Shown here in pieces: positions 50,644 through 60,087 of a stretch of 64,000 bases of DNA. The notes under the pieces were generated by a model, which saw only the letters and a program-made list of their open reading frames with translations, had not been told where the DNA came from and did not search any database. The stretch is from Phialophora verrucosa (lineage: Eukaryota > Ascomycota > Eurotiomycetes > Chaetothyriales > Herpotrichiellaceae), in contig MSED01000007.1 in the NCBI GenBank assembly GCA_002099365.1, positions 868,001-932,000 of the forward strand, in the 5' to 3' direction. Position numbers and translations under genes: made by a program. Position 1 is the stretch's first letter, and every line of letters starts with the position of its first letter.

Positions 50644-51903
50644 ATGCCTCCCGCCTCTAGAGGCTCTGTATTCAGCGCATTCCGTAATTCCTACTGGACA
50701 CATCGATCGCGGTCACACCACGTCCAGCAGCGCTTTGTCGGTCGGGTCTCCGCCAAACCTACTCTCCCCCCAGCAAGCGCAATCAAGACGGCGGTAGCAC
50801 AAAATGTGAAGAGCCAGCAAGCTCCGACGGCCAAGACCGAGCGGCAGGGGAAGAAAAGTTGGAGCAATATACTCTTGTCACAGCGCTCTCCCGCCGCCGC
50901 TGCCCGCCGGCTCGTCCAAAGCCTACGTCCGCCCTCTTGGCTGCGACGGTGGACATGGCGCCTCTTCTTCCTCGGCCCGCCCATTGCGGCCATCTACATG
51001 TCCTTCCCCTGGACAATCATGCGCGTCCACGGCGTCTCCATGGCCCCCTTCTTCAACCCTAACTCCTCGCCAGATCTACCCGCCGCGCCACCGGACCTGA
51101 TCCTTGTCCAAACGGTACACAGTCTCGGCGAGGTGTCTCCTCTGTTCCGTATGCCGAAGTTCAAACTCCAGCGCGGCCAGGTGGTCGTGTACTACACACC
51201 CCACGACCCCAGCACGATCGCCGTGAAGAGAGTAGTCGGTCTGCCGGGCGACAAGGTGAACCCCCTGCCGGGATACAGCGGCGGGGACGACTCCCCTGTG
51301 ATCATCCCGTACAACCACATCTGGGTGGAAGGGGACGCCAACAGCCGTGACAAGTCCATCGATTCGAACCACTTCGGCCCGATCAGCCAGAACTTGGTGT
51401 GCGGGATCGTGCTCGCCGTGTATGTGCCCGGGCTGAACTGGCCGATCTGGCTTGAACGTGGCGGCGCAGATACCCCTGCGATGAAAGACGGGAGGGTGGA
51501 GAAGGATGTGGTCGGAAGCGCGAGGCTCGATCCCGACGAACAAGCGATGCAGAGTGAGGATCCGTTCAGGAGCGGGGCTGCGGCATTGGAATTGGCCATG
51601 ATCCGGAGAAACAGGGAGCTGATGCCGGCCAAGCTGCGCGCCAAGGGCATGCTCGAGAGGTATAGGAGTATGCACGCGCTGGCGGAGGCAGAGGTCGAGA
51701 AGGCGGATGCGAGCACGAGGAGCGTGGCTGAAGGGTTGGTTGAGGAGCTGGAGATCGCTTTCGAGAGCGTTGGTCTCAACAAGGATGGGAGTCGAGTGGC
51801 CCCTGTGGTCAAGCCGCGGTGGCAGGCCGACGAGGAAGGGGGGAGCACTGCCGACAAGGAAAGGAGGCTTCAGGAATACCTCGTGCGGCAGCGAACTGCA
51901 TAA
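50644..51903 (+). CDS. IMP2: Mitochondrial inner membrane protease subunit 2, extended tail
   Basis: A single exon of 419 residues. The first 95 residues are basic with few acidic residues (RNSYWTHRSRSHHVQQRF), a mitochondrial targeting presequence. Then comes a transmembrane segment (about 105-125, FFLGPPIAAIYMSFPWT). VHGVSMAPFF holds the catalytic Ser132 and TIAVKRVVGLPGDKV the catalytic Lys195 of signal peptidase-type Ser/Lys dyads; NHIWVEGDANSRDKSIDSNHFGPI is the characteristic box of IMP subunits. Imp1 and Imp2 remove intermembrane-space sorting signals. Typical Imp2 is about 180 residues; here about 145 further residues follow the protease domain, containing a charged helical region (LRAKGMLERYRSMHALAEAE) and ending RLQEYLVRQRTA. 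It is convergent with the GLTP-like gene. Confidence 0.93.
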   Translation: MPPASRGSVFSAFRNSYWTHRSRSHHVQQRFVGRVSAKPTLPPASAIKTAVAQNVKSQQAPTAKTERQGKKSWSNILLSQRSPAAAARRLVQSLRPPSWLRRWTWRLFFLGPPIAAIYMSFPWTIMRVHGVSMAPFFNPNSSPDLPAAPPDLILVQTVHSLGEVSPLFRMPKFKLQRGQVVVYYTPHDPSTIAVKRVVGLPGDKVNPLPGYSGGDDSPVIIPYNHIWVEGDANSRDKSIDSNHFGPISQNLVCGIVLAVYVPGLNWPIWLERGGADTPAMKDGRVEKDVVGSARLDPDEQAMQSEDPFRSGAAALELAMIRRNRELMPAKLRAKGMLERYRSMHALAEAEVEKADASTRSVAEGLVEELEIAFESVGLNKDGSRVAPVVKPRWQADEEGGSTADKERRLQEYLVRQRTA

Positions 51904-52192
51904 GGATTCAAATTTGGGGTTGACGTCTGATTTGAAAGTGCGACTACCTAAGTTATCCTTGGTGGCGGACGTCAATGGACCTTTGCACGAACAAGATTCA
52001 AGGATGGGCTTTGAGCATGATTGTTTCGTTACTGCTTATAAATGCCTCGACCGGTAATCAACCTCCGTATTGCAGCGTCGTCCCCGGAAGGAATTTTCTA
52101 CTCCTGCTCGGCCGGCGAAGATACTGGTTGCGCAAGCTCACGTCTGGAGACCCAGCGAACTCTGCACCGGCGCTCGTGGCCAGGCAACGGAT

Positions 52193-52846
52193 CTACCACT
52201 TCGCCTCCTTGGTGGCCAAAAATGCCTTCAGAATAGCAACACGCTTCTCCAACGCCGCCACCCACCTTTCCAACTCCTGCCGCGTTGTCTCTGGATCAGT
52301 GCCTTCGCCACTCAGCCTCACGTAGAAATCCTTCCTGTACGGCGTAGCACTCATGGCAGCGCTGAAGATCGGCTTGATGAGAAGCCCGTGGTGGGGCGCC
52401 AATGTGTTCTTGTAGCTGGCTCGAAAGCCATCCGCGAGCTCCTTGGTCGGCTTCTGTTCGGTAGGCTTGACCGAGGCGTTTGTGGTCAGGTCTGATCTCA
52501 GCGCCTGTGCCGTGAAGTCCAATCCTCGGGTCAACCACAGTAGTCCTTCTGTTGCTTTGTGTGATTTCGAGGCCAGTTCCGTCTTGACCAGTTGTTGGAC
52601 CGTGGTCGAGCCTTCGGGGGCGGCTTTCTGCCTTTCTCGGAGTTTGTTGACGTTGCCTAGCATGTCGTTCTTGACTGGGGTGAAGGCCACGGAGCCCAGG
52701 AGGTCGAAGAGCGTCGTGGTGGCCTCTGAGGCGTCGAGGAATTCCGTGGTCGAGATACCGTCGTCGGCGCCCGTGGGGACGTCGTCGAAGTGCACTTTGT
52801 GCGTGTCGAACCAGGTCTTGCCTGCAGGGATCTTGGAGGCGGCCAT
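52193..52846 (-). CDS. Glycolipid transfer protein, HET-C2-like
   Basis: A single exon of 217 residues. It matches the GLTP family: TWFDTHKVHFDD, then the TPVKNDMLGNVNKLRER segment with the sugar-binding Asp61 and Asn65 positions, GLLWLTRGLDFTAQAL with Trp104 (glycolipid stacking), and HHGLLIKPIFSAAMSATP with the conserved His near 152. The C-terminal helix WVAALEKRVAILKAFLATKEAKW is usual. GLTPs move glycosphingolipids between membranes; in Podospora the homologous het-c gene is a heterokaryon incompatibility locus. Whether this copy has incompatibility activity cannot be judged. The start Met is the only good one. It is divergent from the SPO71-like gene (369 bases apart) and convergent with IMP2. 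Confidence 0.93.
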   Translation of the reverse strand: MAASKIPAGKTWFDTHKVHFDDVPTGADDGISTTEFLDASEATTTLFDLLGSVAFTPVKNDMLGNVNKLRERQKAAPEGSTTVQQLVKTELASKSHKATEGLLWLTRGLDFTAQALRSDLTTNASVKPTEQKPTKELADGFRASYKNTLAPHHGLLIKPIFSAAMSATPYRKDFYVRLSGEGTDPETTRQELERWVAALEKRVAILKAFLATKEAKW

Positions 52847-53215
52847 GCTTTCGCTAGTATCGTTCGCGTAGTAGAGGATGTGCGGAAAGGTTGAGCAAGG
52901 TGAAAGGGCTTGGATTGTTCAAAGGGAGGTGAAGTGAACAGATGGTCAAGGGGTAAACACATGCCATCGCATTGACCGCTCCGCCGATGCAATTCCGCAG
53001 TTTCTGGCTGCAAACACTGCAAACATTGACGTCATCGCGTTAGAGGCGCTGGCTGCTGGACGCGCATCATGAACCAAGCTTCCAGGCGGCGGGCGTGGAG
53101 GCTGGCAAGGCACGAGTTGTTCCTTCTTTGCAGGCTTGAGAAGCCTACCATGCCGACTATACACGATGAGTCTATATACACCACGGTCATGACTCTACAT
53201 ATACTGCTGTGAATC
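52847..53215. promoter_or_regulatory. Divergent promoter region GLTP / Spo71
   Basis: 369 bases between the divergent ATGs at 52846 and 53216. The sequence around 53170 reads GTCTATATACACC, a TATA-like site about 45 bases before the Spo71 ATG. Confidence 0.4.
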
Positions 53216-56200
53216 ATGTCGACTTCGCGTGTCATGCCAATCGGCAGCAGGACGAGTCAACATGACTTCGACGCTCTCGACCCAGACTCATACACAGCCC
53301 ATCGCTTGAAGCATGCCTCTGCCGAGCACCTGCACCTCACTTCTCGTCGCTTCTTCATTGGCCCGATCCCGGAAGGATGGCTCAACAGTCATAGGAAATC
53401 ATGGTACAGACGGAGGGTCGAGCTGAGCACGTATTCCTCACGAAGACAGAGCTTTCGTGCGACTACCGACCAAGGCCCCCACCATAGAACGTTGACGGGC
53501 CTCGATGGTCCATCTACTGCTGCTCGCATGAGCTTCAGCTTCCCTCAACCTGAAGATGTCTACGATGCATCTTCAAGCGCTGGCGAGGCCACCGACCTCG
53601 AAGAGCAAGGAGAACAAGACAATGACGAGGAGCAAGCCGAGCCCGTTGAGCCGAGAGACATTGAACCCGTGGCTACAAATGACCTACCTCGCATCTTGGG
53701 AATCGAGGCGGAGGAGAATGCCAAAGGTCAAAGAACTCCCAAGTTAATACCTGTTCCGCGAGACAAAGGCCTGAGCGGGGCCAATGACTTATTGAGACCG
53801 GGTCCAAGTAGAGGAGGAACTGCCAGGTCTGCGGAGGCCGAGTCCTACAGGACTGCTCAAGAGAATCCATTCTCCGATTCCAAGGCTACTACACCAGTAC
53901 TCAAGCCACAACAGTCGGAACACGACGCAGATGATCAGGACGACGAGGGTGATCAGCACCCCAATCGGGTCTCGTTGCAACCCTCGACACTGACTCAGGA
54001 CACTGCTGACACAACAAGGCCTTTACTATCTGTCAAAGAGCCGGGCACCGCTGCCAAGTCACTCCAGCACCATGAACCGGCTCCTATGGATAACGACCAT
54101 AACTACCGACTAGCGCGTAGTCATACCGGCGTCAGGTTCAAGGTCTCCGAAGGAGTCCACAAGGGCCAGCACAAGATGGCAAACAAAGCCATCCGTGCTC
54201 AGGACCGTGTGGCGAACAGGAGGCTCAGGCGAAGCACCCTGCGCGAGGGGACGATTTTCAAGATGGAAAGAATGCTTGTCAGAGTCGACACGACCCTGCA
54301 ACAGGTCCCGGATGACTTTGACGAGAACGAGAGTCTCAAAATCGAGACAAGGATGCTCGACAAGTGGCGAGAATTCATGGTGGTGGCCAGAAAGAGCAAG
54401 AAGCAAGATGTTGACGACTTCCGGCTGCAAATTTACAAGACGCGTGTGATCCCCGAAATCGATGACGAGAAGACGAAGAAGAAGCCCGCTCACGAAATCA
54501 GGCTCGATCCTAAGACGGCAAGAGTCAATCTGTACTCCGCCCTGGACAAAACAGTGGTTATCTGGCACCCATACAAAAAGGGCACGCGCATCATCGTGAT
54601 GCGGGCAATCTCAATGGCCCATTCCGTCGAGTGGTATACTTTCCTCAGAGACGCCTTAGGCTTGGAGAGGCCCGCAACCCTGCAGGTTAATGTCCCAGAC
54701 TTGGACGTGACGCTTAGGCTGGAGAGGCCGTTCGAAGGACTCGAGGCAGCTGGTCTGGAAGCCACAGACGAAGAGACCGCTCTTGCCCGAACAGTCGCTG
54801 CAGAGAAAGCTATTTCCAGCAAGATCATCTCTCGCTGTCTCGAAATGCTTGAGCGGGATCCCGAGTGGTCCAATATTCTGAGTTTCTGGCGTGACGCTGC
54901 CAAGATGGGTCTCGCATGGAAGAGATATGACAGACTTGAATGGGTCTATGGTGCCAACGAGCAGAAGATGTATGGCACGATGGCGATGACGCGATCTCAT
55001 ACTCTTGAACTGCGACCGAAACAGCACTATCCTACCACCACGTACGGCAGGAAAGGTGTGTCACACGACGAGCCTGCACCCATCGAGGGGTTCCTGATTC
55101 GCCTGACCTCTCAAAAAGGCGTCCATAGGAGAATGGGAAAGGCATTCTTCAAGCGACTGTACTTCTCAACGCACAATCAATTCTTGGTGTTCAATCGACC
55201 AGCAAAGGCGACTCCGCCTCACCCGCCACGGCTTGCCACGATCGGCGGGGATAATGTTCCATCAGCCCACGAGATCGTGGAGAAGACACCGCTGTTGTAT
55301 GAGATTGAACCTTACAAGTTGCAGAATGGCGAGATCTCGTGGCTGTCGTCTGGCAACCAGGCCTCCTTACGACAGCATGATCGGAATGCTGTTGAGGAAG
55401 CTCGGCGGAACCTAGCAAATATATCGGAGGCTGACGGATACGTCAACATGTGCAACATCCAGAAGGTTCGCACCATCAAATGGGGGGCTATTCCTATTGA
55501 TGAATCACTGGAGAGCGGCTCGAGCTCCGACGTCGACTTCCACCAGGACGTCTCGGACACTAGACGAGAGGATGGTTCCACCAAGGAAATCGATGAAGAA
55601 CGCGTTTTCGAACTTCTTCTAGACAATAGGCTCGTCATTCGTCTGCAGGCATATTCCAAGCAGACGCGCGACGAGTGGATACACCGACTGAAGAAGTTGG
55701 TGAAATATTGGAAGTTGCGCGTGGCCGCGGAAATGGACACGTACAAGTCTGTCAGAAAGGCCAATTTGCATCAGTTGAATGTCGACGAGGAAATGGAAGC
55801 CATCATCGGCCAATTTGCGAAGAAGTGGGAAGTCAGTCGTAGCGAGGCAAGCCCCGAGCTGTACAACATGTGCGGAATCAGCAGCTGTCGAAGCATTACC
55901 ATGTCCGGCTCACTATTCCTGAAAAAGCGCCGACGGGCGACATTTCGCAGGTGTCAGGTCATACTAAGCGGCGGCAAACTGCTCATCTTCCAGTCCGCTC
56001 TGCGAAAGAGCACTGGCGAACAGGTACGCTTTATCCATCAAGAGAAGCAGCAGGAGCTGGACTTGAAGGACTGCTACGTCTACAGCGGCCTCGTTGTTGA
56101 AGACGACCTCTTGTACCAGAACCGGACTTTCGATCCCAATCATCCTGGTCTAGCCAGTCTGCCTCGTGTGTACCTCGAAGATGGCTGGACAAGCGCTGAC

Positions 56201-56491
56201 GTCGACTTCATGACCTGTTTTGTCGTCTGGATGAACAGGAAGAAAGGGTGGTTCAGGACGGCGGGCGCGGACGGCTCTGGAACTGACGGCGGAAAGTCAG
56301 GAGGCCGAGCCAGAGCCAAGCTCAAGAGAGTAGGGCAACTTGGTGTCCCTGGCAGAGGCATGGTCTTCAAGTGCCGCAGTCGCGCAGAACGGGATCATTG
56401 GGTCTTGAGCGTCGCTAGTGAGATTGAGAGGGTCGTCGAGCAAGAGGCCGAGAGATCCGGTGACGAGGGAGAGTTCCGGCTTGACAAATGA
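53216..56491 (+). CDS. SPO71: Spo71-like meiotic PH-domain protein
   Basis: A single exon of 1091 residues. The N-terminal region has the family segment FFIGPIPEGWLNSHRKSWYRRR near residue 47. A disordered acidic region (about 120-300) follows, then KMERMLVRVDTTLQQVP, ARVNLYSALDKTVVIW and the second PH-like region with VHRRMGKAFFKRLYFSTHNQ near 640. The C-terminal PH portion, SGSLFLKKRRRATFRRCQVILSGGKLLIFQSA with DDLLYQNRTF later, is typical of Spo71. In yeast, Spo71 is a double-PH meiotic protein that recruits Vps13-type lipid transfer to the prospore membrane. Transcription is probably meiosis-linked in fungi, but I saw no element proving it here. Confidence 0.88.
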   Translation: MSTSRVMPIGSRTSQHDFDALDPDSYTAHRLKHASAEHLHLTSRRFFIGPIPEGWLNSHRKSWYRRRVELSTYSSRRQSFRATTDQGPHHRTLTGLDGPSTAARMSFSFPQPEDVYDASSSAGEATDLEEQGEQDNDEEQAEPVEPRDIEPVATNDLPRILGIEAEENAKGQRTPKLIPVPRDKGLSGANDLLRPGPSRGGTARSAEAESYRTAQENPFSDSKATTPVLKPQQSEHDADDQDDEGDQHPNRVSLQPSTLTQDTADTTRPLLSVKEPGTAAKSLQHHEPAPMDNDHNYRLARSHTGVRFKVSEGVHKGQHKMANKAIRAQDRVANRRLRRSTLREGTIFKMERMLVRVDTTLQQVPDDFDENESLKIETRMLDKWREFMVVARKSKKQDVDDFRLQIYKTRVIPEIDDEKTKKKPAHEIRLDPKTARVNLYSALDKTVVIWHPYKKGTRIIVMRAISMAHSVEWYTFLRDALGLERPATLQVNVPDLDVTLRLERPFEGLEAAGLEATDEETALARTVAAEKAISSKIISRCLEMLERDPEWSNILSFWRDAAKMGLAWKRYDRLEWVYGANEQKMYGTMAMTRSHTLELRPKQHYPTTTYGRKGVSHDEPAPIEGFLIRLTSQKGVHRRMGKAFFKRLYFSTHNQFLVFNRPAKATPPHPPRLATIGGDNVPSAHEIVEKTPLLYEIEPYKLQNGEISWLSSGNQASLRQHDRNAVEEARRNLANISEADGYVNMCNIQKVRTIKWGAIPIDESLESGSSSDVDFHQDVSDTRREDGSTKEIDEERVFELLLDNRLVIRLQAYSKQTRDEWIHRLKKLVKYWKLRVAAEMDTYKSVRKANLHQLNVDEEMEAIIGQFAKKWEVSRSEASPELYNMCGISSCRSITMSGSLFLKKRRRATFRRCQVILSGGKLLIFQSALRKSTGEQVRFIHQEKQQELDLKDCYVYSGLVVEDDLLYQNRTFDPNHPGLASLPRVYLEDGWTSADVDFMTCFVVWMNRKKGWFRTAGADGSGTDGGKSGGRARAKLKRVGQLGVPGRGMVFKCRSRAERDHWVLSVASEIERVVEQEAERSGDEGEFRLDK

Positions 56492-57054
56492 AGGAGCCGT
56501 CTCTGTATATCCCAGCCGAGGGACACGCTAAAAGTAAGATATTAATACATGCCTGCATGCATGCGTCTCGTTCGAGTGTCGCGTCCTTGTACGCTTAAGG
56601 TCCTGCTATATGTATCAGCATTGGCAACCAGGCAATCAGGCACTCCGCGTGGATCGACGAAGAGCACAAGAGAGATTGGAACATTGGCAAGGGTACGTAC
56701 GGTACATTAAAGGGAGATGGCAAACAATATACTGTGCCGTAGGATGGCTGTGTTGAAACGTAACGTGGAAGAACGACAACTTGGCCGAAACACTTTTTAT
56801 TCTTTTCTCAGGCTACCTGCCTAACTGCTCGCTCTTGCTTTGAGCATTGTGTCCAAGCCACTACTGTATCTGACTGACTCACTGCATGAGTGACAGTCAT
56901 GATAGGGCCGTATCCAACAGATATCTTCGCATCCTATCCTGGAAAGCTGATAGGATCAACCGAATGCATTCATCAAACGCCAGCCTGCGAACCTGCCATG
57001 CTGCTGTGCATGGATCGGTGTAGTTCCCGATGTCCCACAGCGCAATCCTCTTCC
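56492..57054. other. Convergent intergenic region
   Basis: About 0.56 kb between the 3' ends of the Spo71-like and VIT-VWA genes. It contains TGCATGCATGC runs at about 56552-56564. No gene is supported. Confidence 0.5.
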
Positions 57055-60000
57055 TTAGAAGACCTGACCGAAGACCCTACCGGCCAGCTTGACGGCTTCG
57101 TCGGCTTTATCACCACCACATTCAGCTGAGAGCCAGCCGGCTGCCTTTTCGACCACCATTTCCCACACATCCTCCTCGGCTGGAACCTTGATTTTCAGCC
57201 AGGCAATCGCCAGGGCGGTGGCTCGGTGTGCCTTGTTCCCCACGGCGGAGTCGATGCCCACATCCAAGCAGGTGAACTGGTCGGCACTCACACCCAGGAG
57301 CTCGAGAAGTCTGTCCGATATCTGCCACGAGCCGTCGAATTCCTGCAGGTCGATGATCTTGTGCATCTTCTCTGTGTCAGTCAAGGAACGGACGTCATAC
57401 ATGTCCGGGTTCTCGCCGGCTTTTGCACCCTTTTCCTGGTCCCGAGACGGAGTACTGCGGCTAAAGAAAGATCCGCGTGCGGCAAAGCTTGTCATTTTCT
57501 TTTTTGGCGCTGAAGCTGCAGCTGCCGGTGCAGAGACAGTTGGAGAGACAATGCCGCTGCTCCGTGGACTTGCAAAGAGGGAGTGATCCCCTGGAGCCAT
57601 CGGCGGGGGCGGCGGTTGTGCTTGCGTCTGATCAATCATCGGCTTGCGACTCTTATCTTTCTGGTGGAGTGTCATGAGGCCAGACTGATACTGTTCAGGG
57701 TGCTCCGCTGGAGCCGGTGCCGGTGCCGGTGCGCCACCAGGAAATGCCGCTGCCGCTTGACTCTTTTGCGCTGCCATGGGCGCTGCAGGCCGTGCCATGC
57801 GCATGGCTGGACCCCAAAACGGTGCGGCACCTGGCGGTGGTAGGGCTGATGTATTGCCACCACCCCGTCCCGAGCTGGGTGCCCCAAAGCCAGAGACGGC
57901 AGTCCCAAAATGCTGGGTATTGGCAGGAGGCTGGGCAGGAGCAAAACCACAGAACAACGCCATCCCTGCAGACTTCGAACTATTACGTCGTCTATGCATG
58001 ATATCGTCTGCAGGGGGAGTGTCGGTAACCTTATGCTCTTGTTGACGTTCCTTGTCGATGGCGACGAACGAGCACCATTGGCCTCCCACTTGAAAGAGAA
58101 CGCCCAACCGAACTGCCTCACGCTCGACGATCAGGTCCCACTTTCCTTCGTGAGCAGTCTTCAGGAGTTTGCCGTTGCCATCGCGCGCCTCGGTAATCCA
58201 CCCGCGGCCTTGTTCGAGTTCGTGCACAGCTTTCTTCGCCCCAAGTTGATGTAGTGTCTCGCCAATGCCGACGTCTTGGATAGGGATCTCGAGCTCGAGA
58301 GGACCGTGTTGACTAGTGGCACGGAGAGTGACAGACTTAGGAGCCGTTTTGGGAGCGTCAGGACCTAGCAGGAGGTAGACAGTGGTACGATTGAATGGAT
58401 ACAGTGGTGGAATCTTGTGGGGTGCTTGAAGGATCTTGGGAGGAGTGACGTCGATCAAGTTGTCATAACGACCGGCAGGAGGATTTGTCGGCTCCTCTGT
58501 GGTGTTGGTGTCGAACAACGAGATGGGCTTCTTCTGCTCCGGCTTGTTGAAGTCGGTGGCGAAGGGCTGGTCAGTCAGGGTCTTCGTGCTGGCAGAGTCA
58601 ACCATTTCAAAATCGTCATCACCAGAAGGTGACTGGCCTTGTTCGTATGTAACGTCGAGGGTGTAGTCAGTAATGTGGGGTGTGAGTGCTCCTTTCAGCA
58701 TGCGAACGACGCGTCTGTCCATCTTTTCGTTGTCACCGACGAATTGAGCGAAGCCGTTGCCTGCGCGGGCGATGCCCTCGACGAGGGCAGAAGAAGCTCC
58801 ATCTCCGATACCCAATGTAAAGAAGCGAGCATTAGGCGTGTTGTTGACAAAGGTGAACACCTCTCCTTGGTTCCAGATCTCGCCGTCGGTGAGAAGCATG
58901 ACCTCGAGAGGCAAGTCGTTGAATCGGTTCTCGACGGTGGCCTTGATAGGCTGAAGCATCTCTGTACCGCCGTAGTTTGCCGAGAAGGTATCCAGGTGGC
59001 CCAATGCTTCTTTGAGACTCGACTGATCATATGTCTTGCTCTTTTTGAAAAGGAACGAATGTCTTGAGCCAAAGGAACAGATATTGAACTTGACGCCGAT
59101 CGGGAGTGACTTCAGGAAGATCTTCATGGCGGACACGACAAGTTCAATCTTGCCCTGCATACTGCCACTTCGATCAACGACGAAGACAATTTCTGGAGAA
59201 ATGTTTGGAAGGTTGAATTTTGGCACGAGGGTCGTCATGATAGCGCGCTGATTGAGAATGCTGGGGTGTGTCTCGAGAAGAGCACGAGGAGTATCAGAAC
59301 CCTTGGCCAAGACAACGACCACGAAGTCTTTGTCGAGTTCGGTGGAACCAAGAGTCAATGTCGCCGAGGCATGATTGTTACTGAACGAGTCTTCATCCAT
59401 GCCAGATGTGCGACCCATGGTAACAGCGATCGGGTGACTGGGAGACTGCAGGCCGCGGACGACCGTTCCATCTTCGAGAGTGACATCGACACAGATCGAG
59501 ATGCGACCCTTTTCGGCGGCGCTGTTGGAGAGGGCCCCTGCAGATTCTGCGGAGACTGCCCCGTAACGAGGTGCGATGATAGTCGGAATGGTGAATCGCG
59601 AGCCATCGGTTTCGGCGTCGTGCTTGAGCTCGCCCAAGTAGACGATCTCGATGTGAACTTTCTCCTTCGCGGGAACATTGCCGACAGAGGTCGTGAAGAC
59701 ATCGGAAGCCTCTGGCACCTGTTCCAATAGACCCGCGGTTTCCCCTCGTGCCACGGCTGCCTGATACTCAACTCTAGCCTGCTGCTTTTCCTTCACCTTG
59801 CCGACAATGGTTTTGGAGCCAACGGTGCAAGTAAAGCCAACGACACTGACGCCATCGTAGAGGGGAAAGGTATACTGAACCTCGTCCAGTTTCTTGCCTT
59901 GGTCATTGACGAATGTCTGCTTCAGAGTCGTACGGGATGTGGTAGCGAGGATGGTAGTCGAAGAGTTCAGATCGACTTGAGGGAGGTATCGCCGCTCAAC

Positions 60001-60087
60001 ATACGAAGAGGGGTTGGGCCTAAAGGGAATCCAGCATCCGCAGAGGCGGTTGCGATCGTAATATTGGCCTGCCATGTTGACTTGCAT
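57055..60087 (-). CDS. VIT plus von Willebrand A domain protein
   Basis: A single exon of 1010 residues from the ATG at 60087 (a second ATG, four codons later, is also possible). Residues about 35-165 resemble a VIT (vault protein inter-alpha-trypsin) domain: DEVQYTFPLYDGVSVVGFTC, then RVEYQAAVARGETAGLLEQ. The VWA domain (about 298-470) begins EIVFVVDRSGSMQGKIELV with the metal-ion site DxSxS (Asp305) and contains YGGTEMLQPI and LLTDGEIWNQG. The C-terminal third is low complexity (GGG, PPPPP) and ends with a helical region (DEAVKLAGRVFGQVF). No signal peptide is present, so it is probably cytosolic, unlike secreted animal ITIH. Many fungi carry VIT-VWA proteins of unknown role; interaction scaffolding is the usual inference. 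Family assignment is firm. Confidence 0.9.
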   Translation of the reverse strand: MQVNMAGQYYDRNRLCGCWIPFRPNPSSYVERRYLPQVDLNSSTTILATTSRTTLKQTFVNDQGKKLDEVQYTFPLYDGVSVVGFTCTVGSKTIVGKVKEKQQARVEYQAAVARGETAGLLEQVPEASDVFTTSVGNVPAKEKVHIEIVYLGELKHDAETDGSRFTIPTIIAPRYGAVSAESAGALSNSAAEKGRISICVDVTLEDGTVVRGLQSPSHPIAVTMGRTSGMDEDSFSNNHASATLTLGSTELDKDFVVVVLAKGSDTPRALLETHPSILNQRAIMTTLVPKFNLPNISPEIVFVVDRSGSMQGKIELVVSAMKIFLKSLPIGVKFNICSFGSRHSFLFKKSKTYDQSSLKEALGHLDTFSANYGGTEMLQPIKATVENRFNDLPLEVMLLTDGEIWNQGEVFTFVNNTPNARFFTLGIGDGASSALVEGIARAGNGFAQFVGDNEKMDRRVVRMLKGALTPHITDYTLDVTYEQGQSPSGDDDFEMVDSASTKTLTDQPFATDFNKPEQKKPISLFDTNTTEEPTNPPAGRYDNLIDVTPPKILQAPHKIPPLYPFNRTTVYLLLGPDAPKTAPKSVTLRATSQHGPLELEIPIQDVGIGETLHQLGAKKAVHELEQGRGWITEARDGNGKLLKTAHEGKWDLIVEREAVRLGVLFQVGGQWCSFVAIDKERQQEHKVTDTPPADDIMHRRRNSSKSAGMALFCGFAPAQPPANTQHFGTAVSGFGAPSSGRGGGNTSALPPPGAAPFWGPAMRMARPAAPMAAQKSQAAAAFPGGAPAPAPAPAEHPEQYQSGLMTLHQKDKSRKPMIDQTQAQPPPPPMAPGDHSLFASPRSSGIVSPTVSAPAAAASAPKKKMTSFAARGSFFSRSTPSRDQEKGAKAGENPDMYDVRSLTDTEKMHKIIDLQEFDGSWQISDRLLELLGVSADQFTCLDVGIDSAVGNKAHRATALAIAWLKIKVPAEEDVWEMVVEKAAGWLSAECGGDKADEAVKLAGRVFGQVF

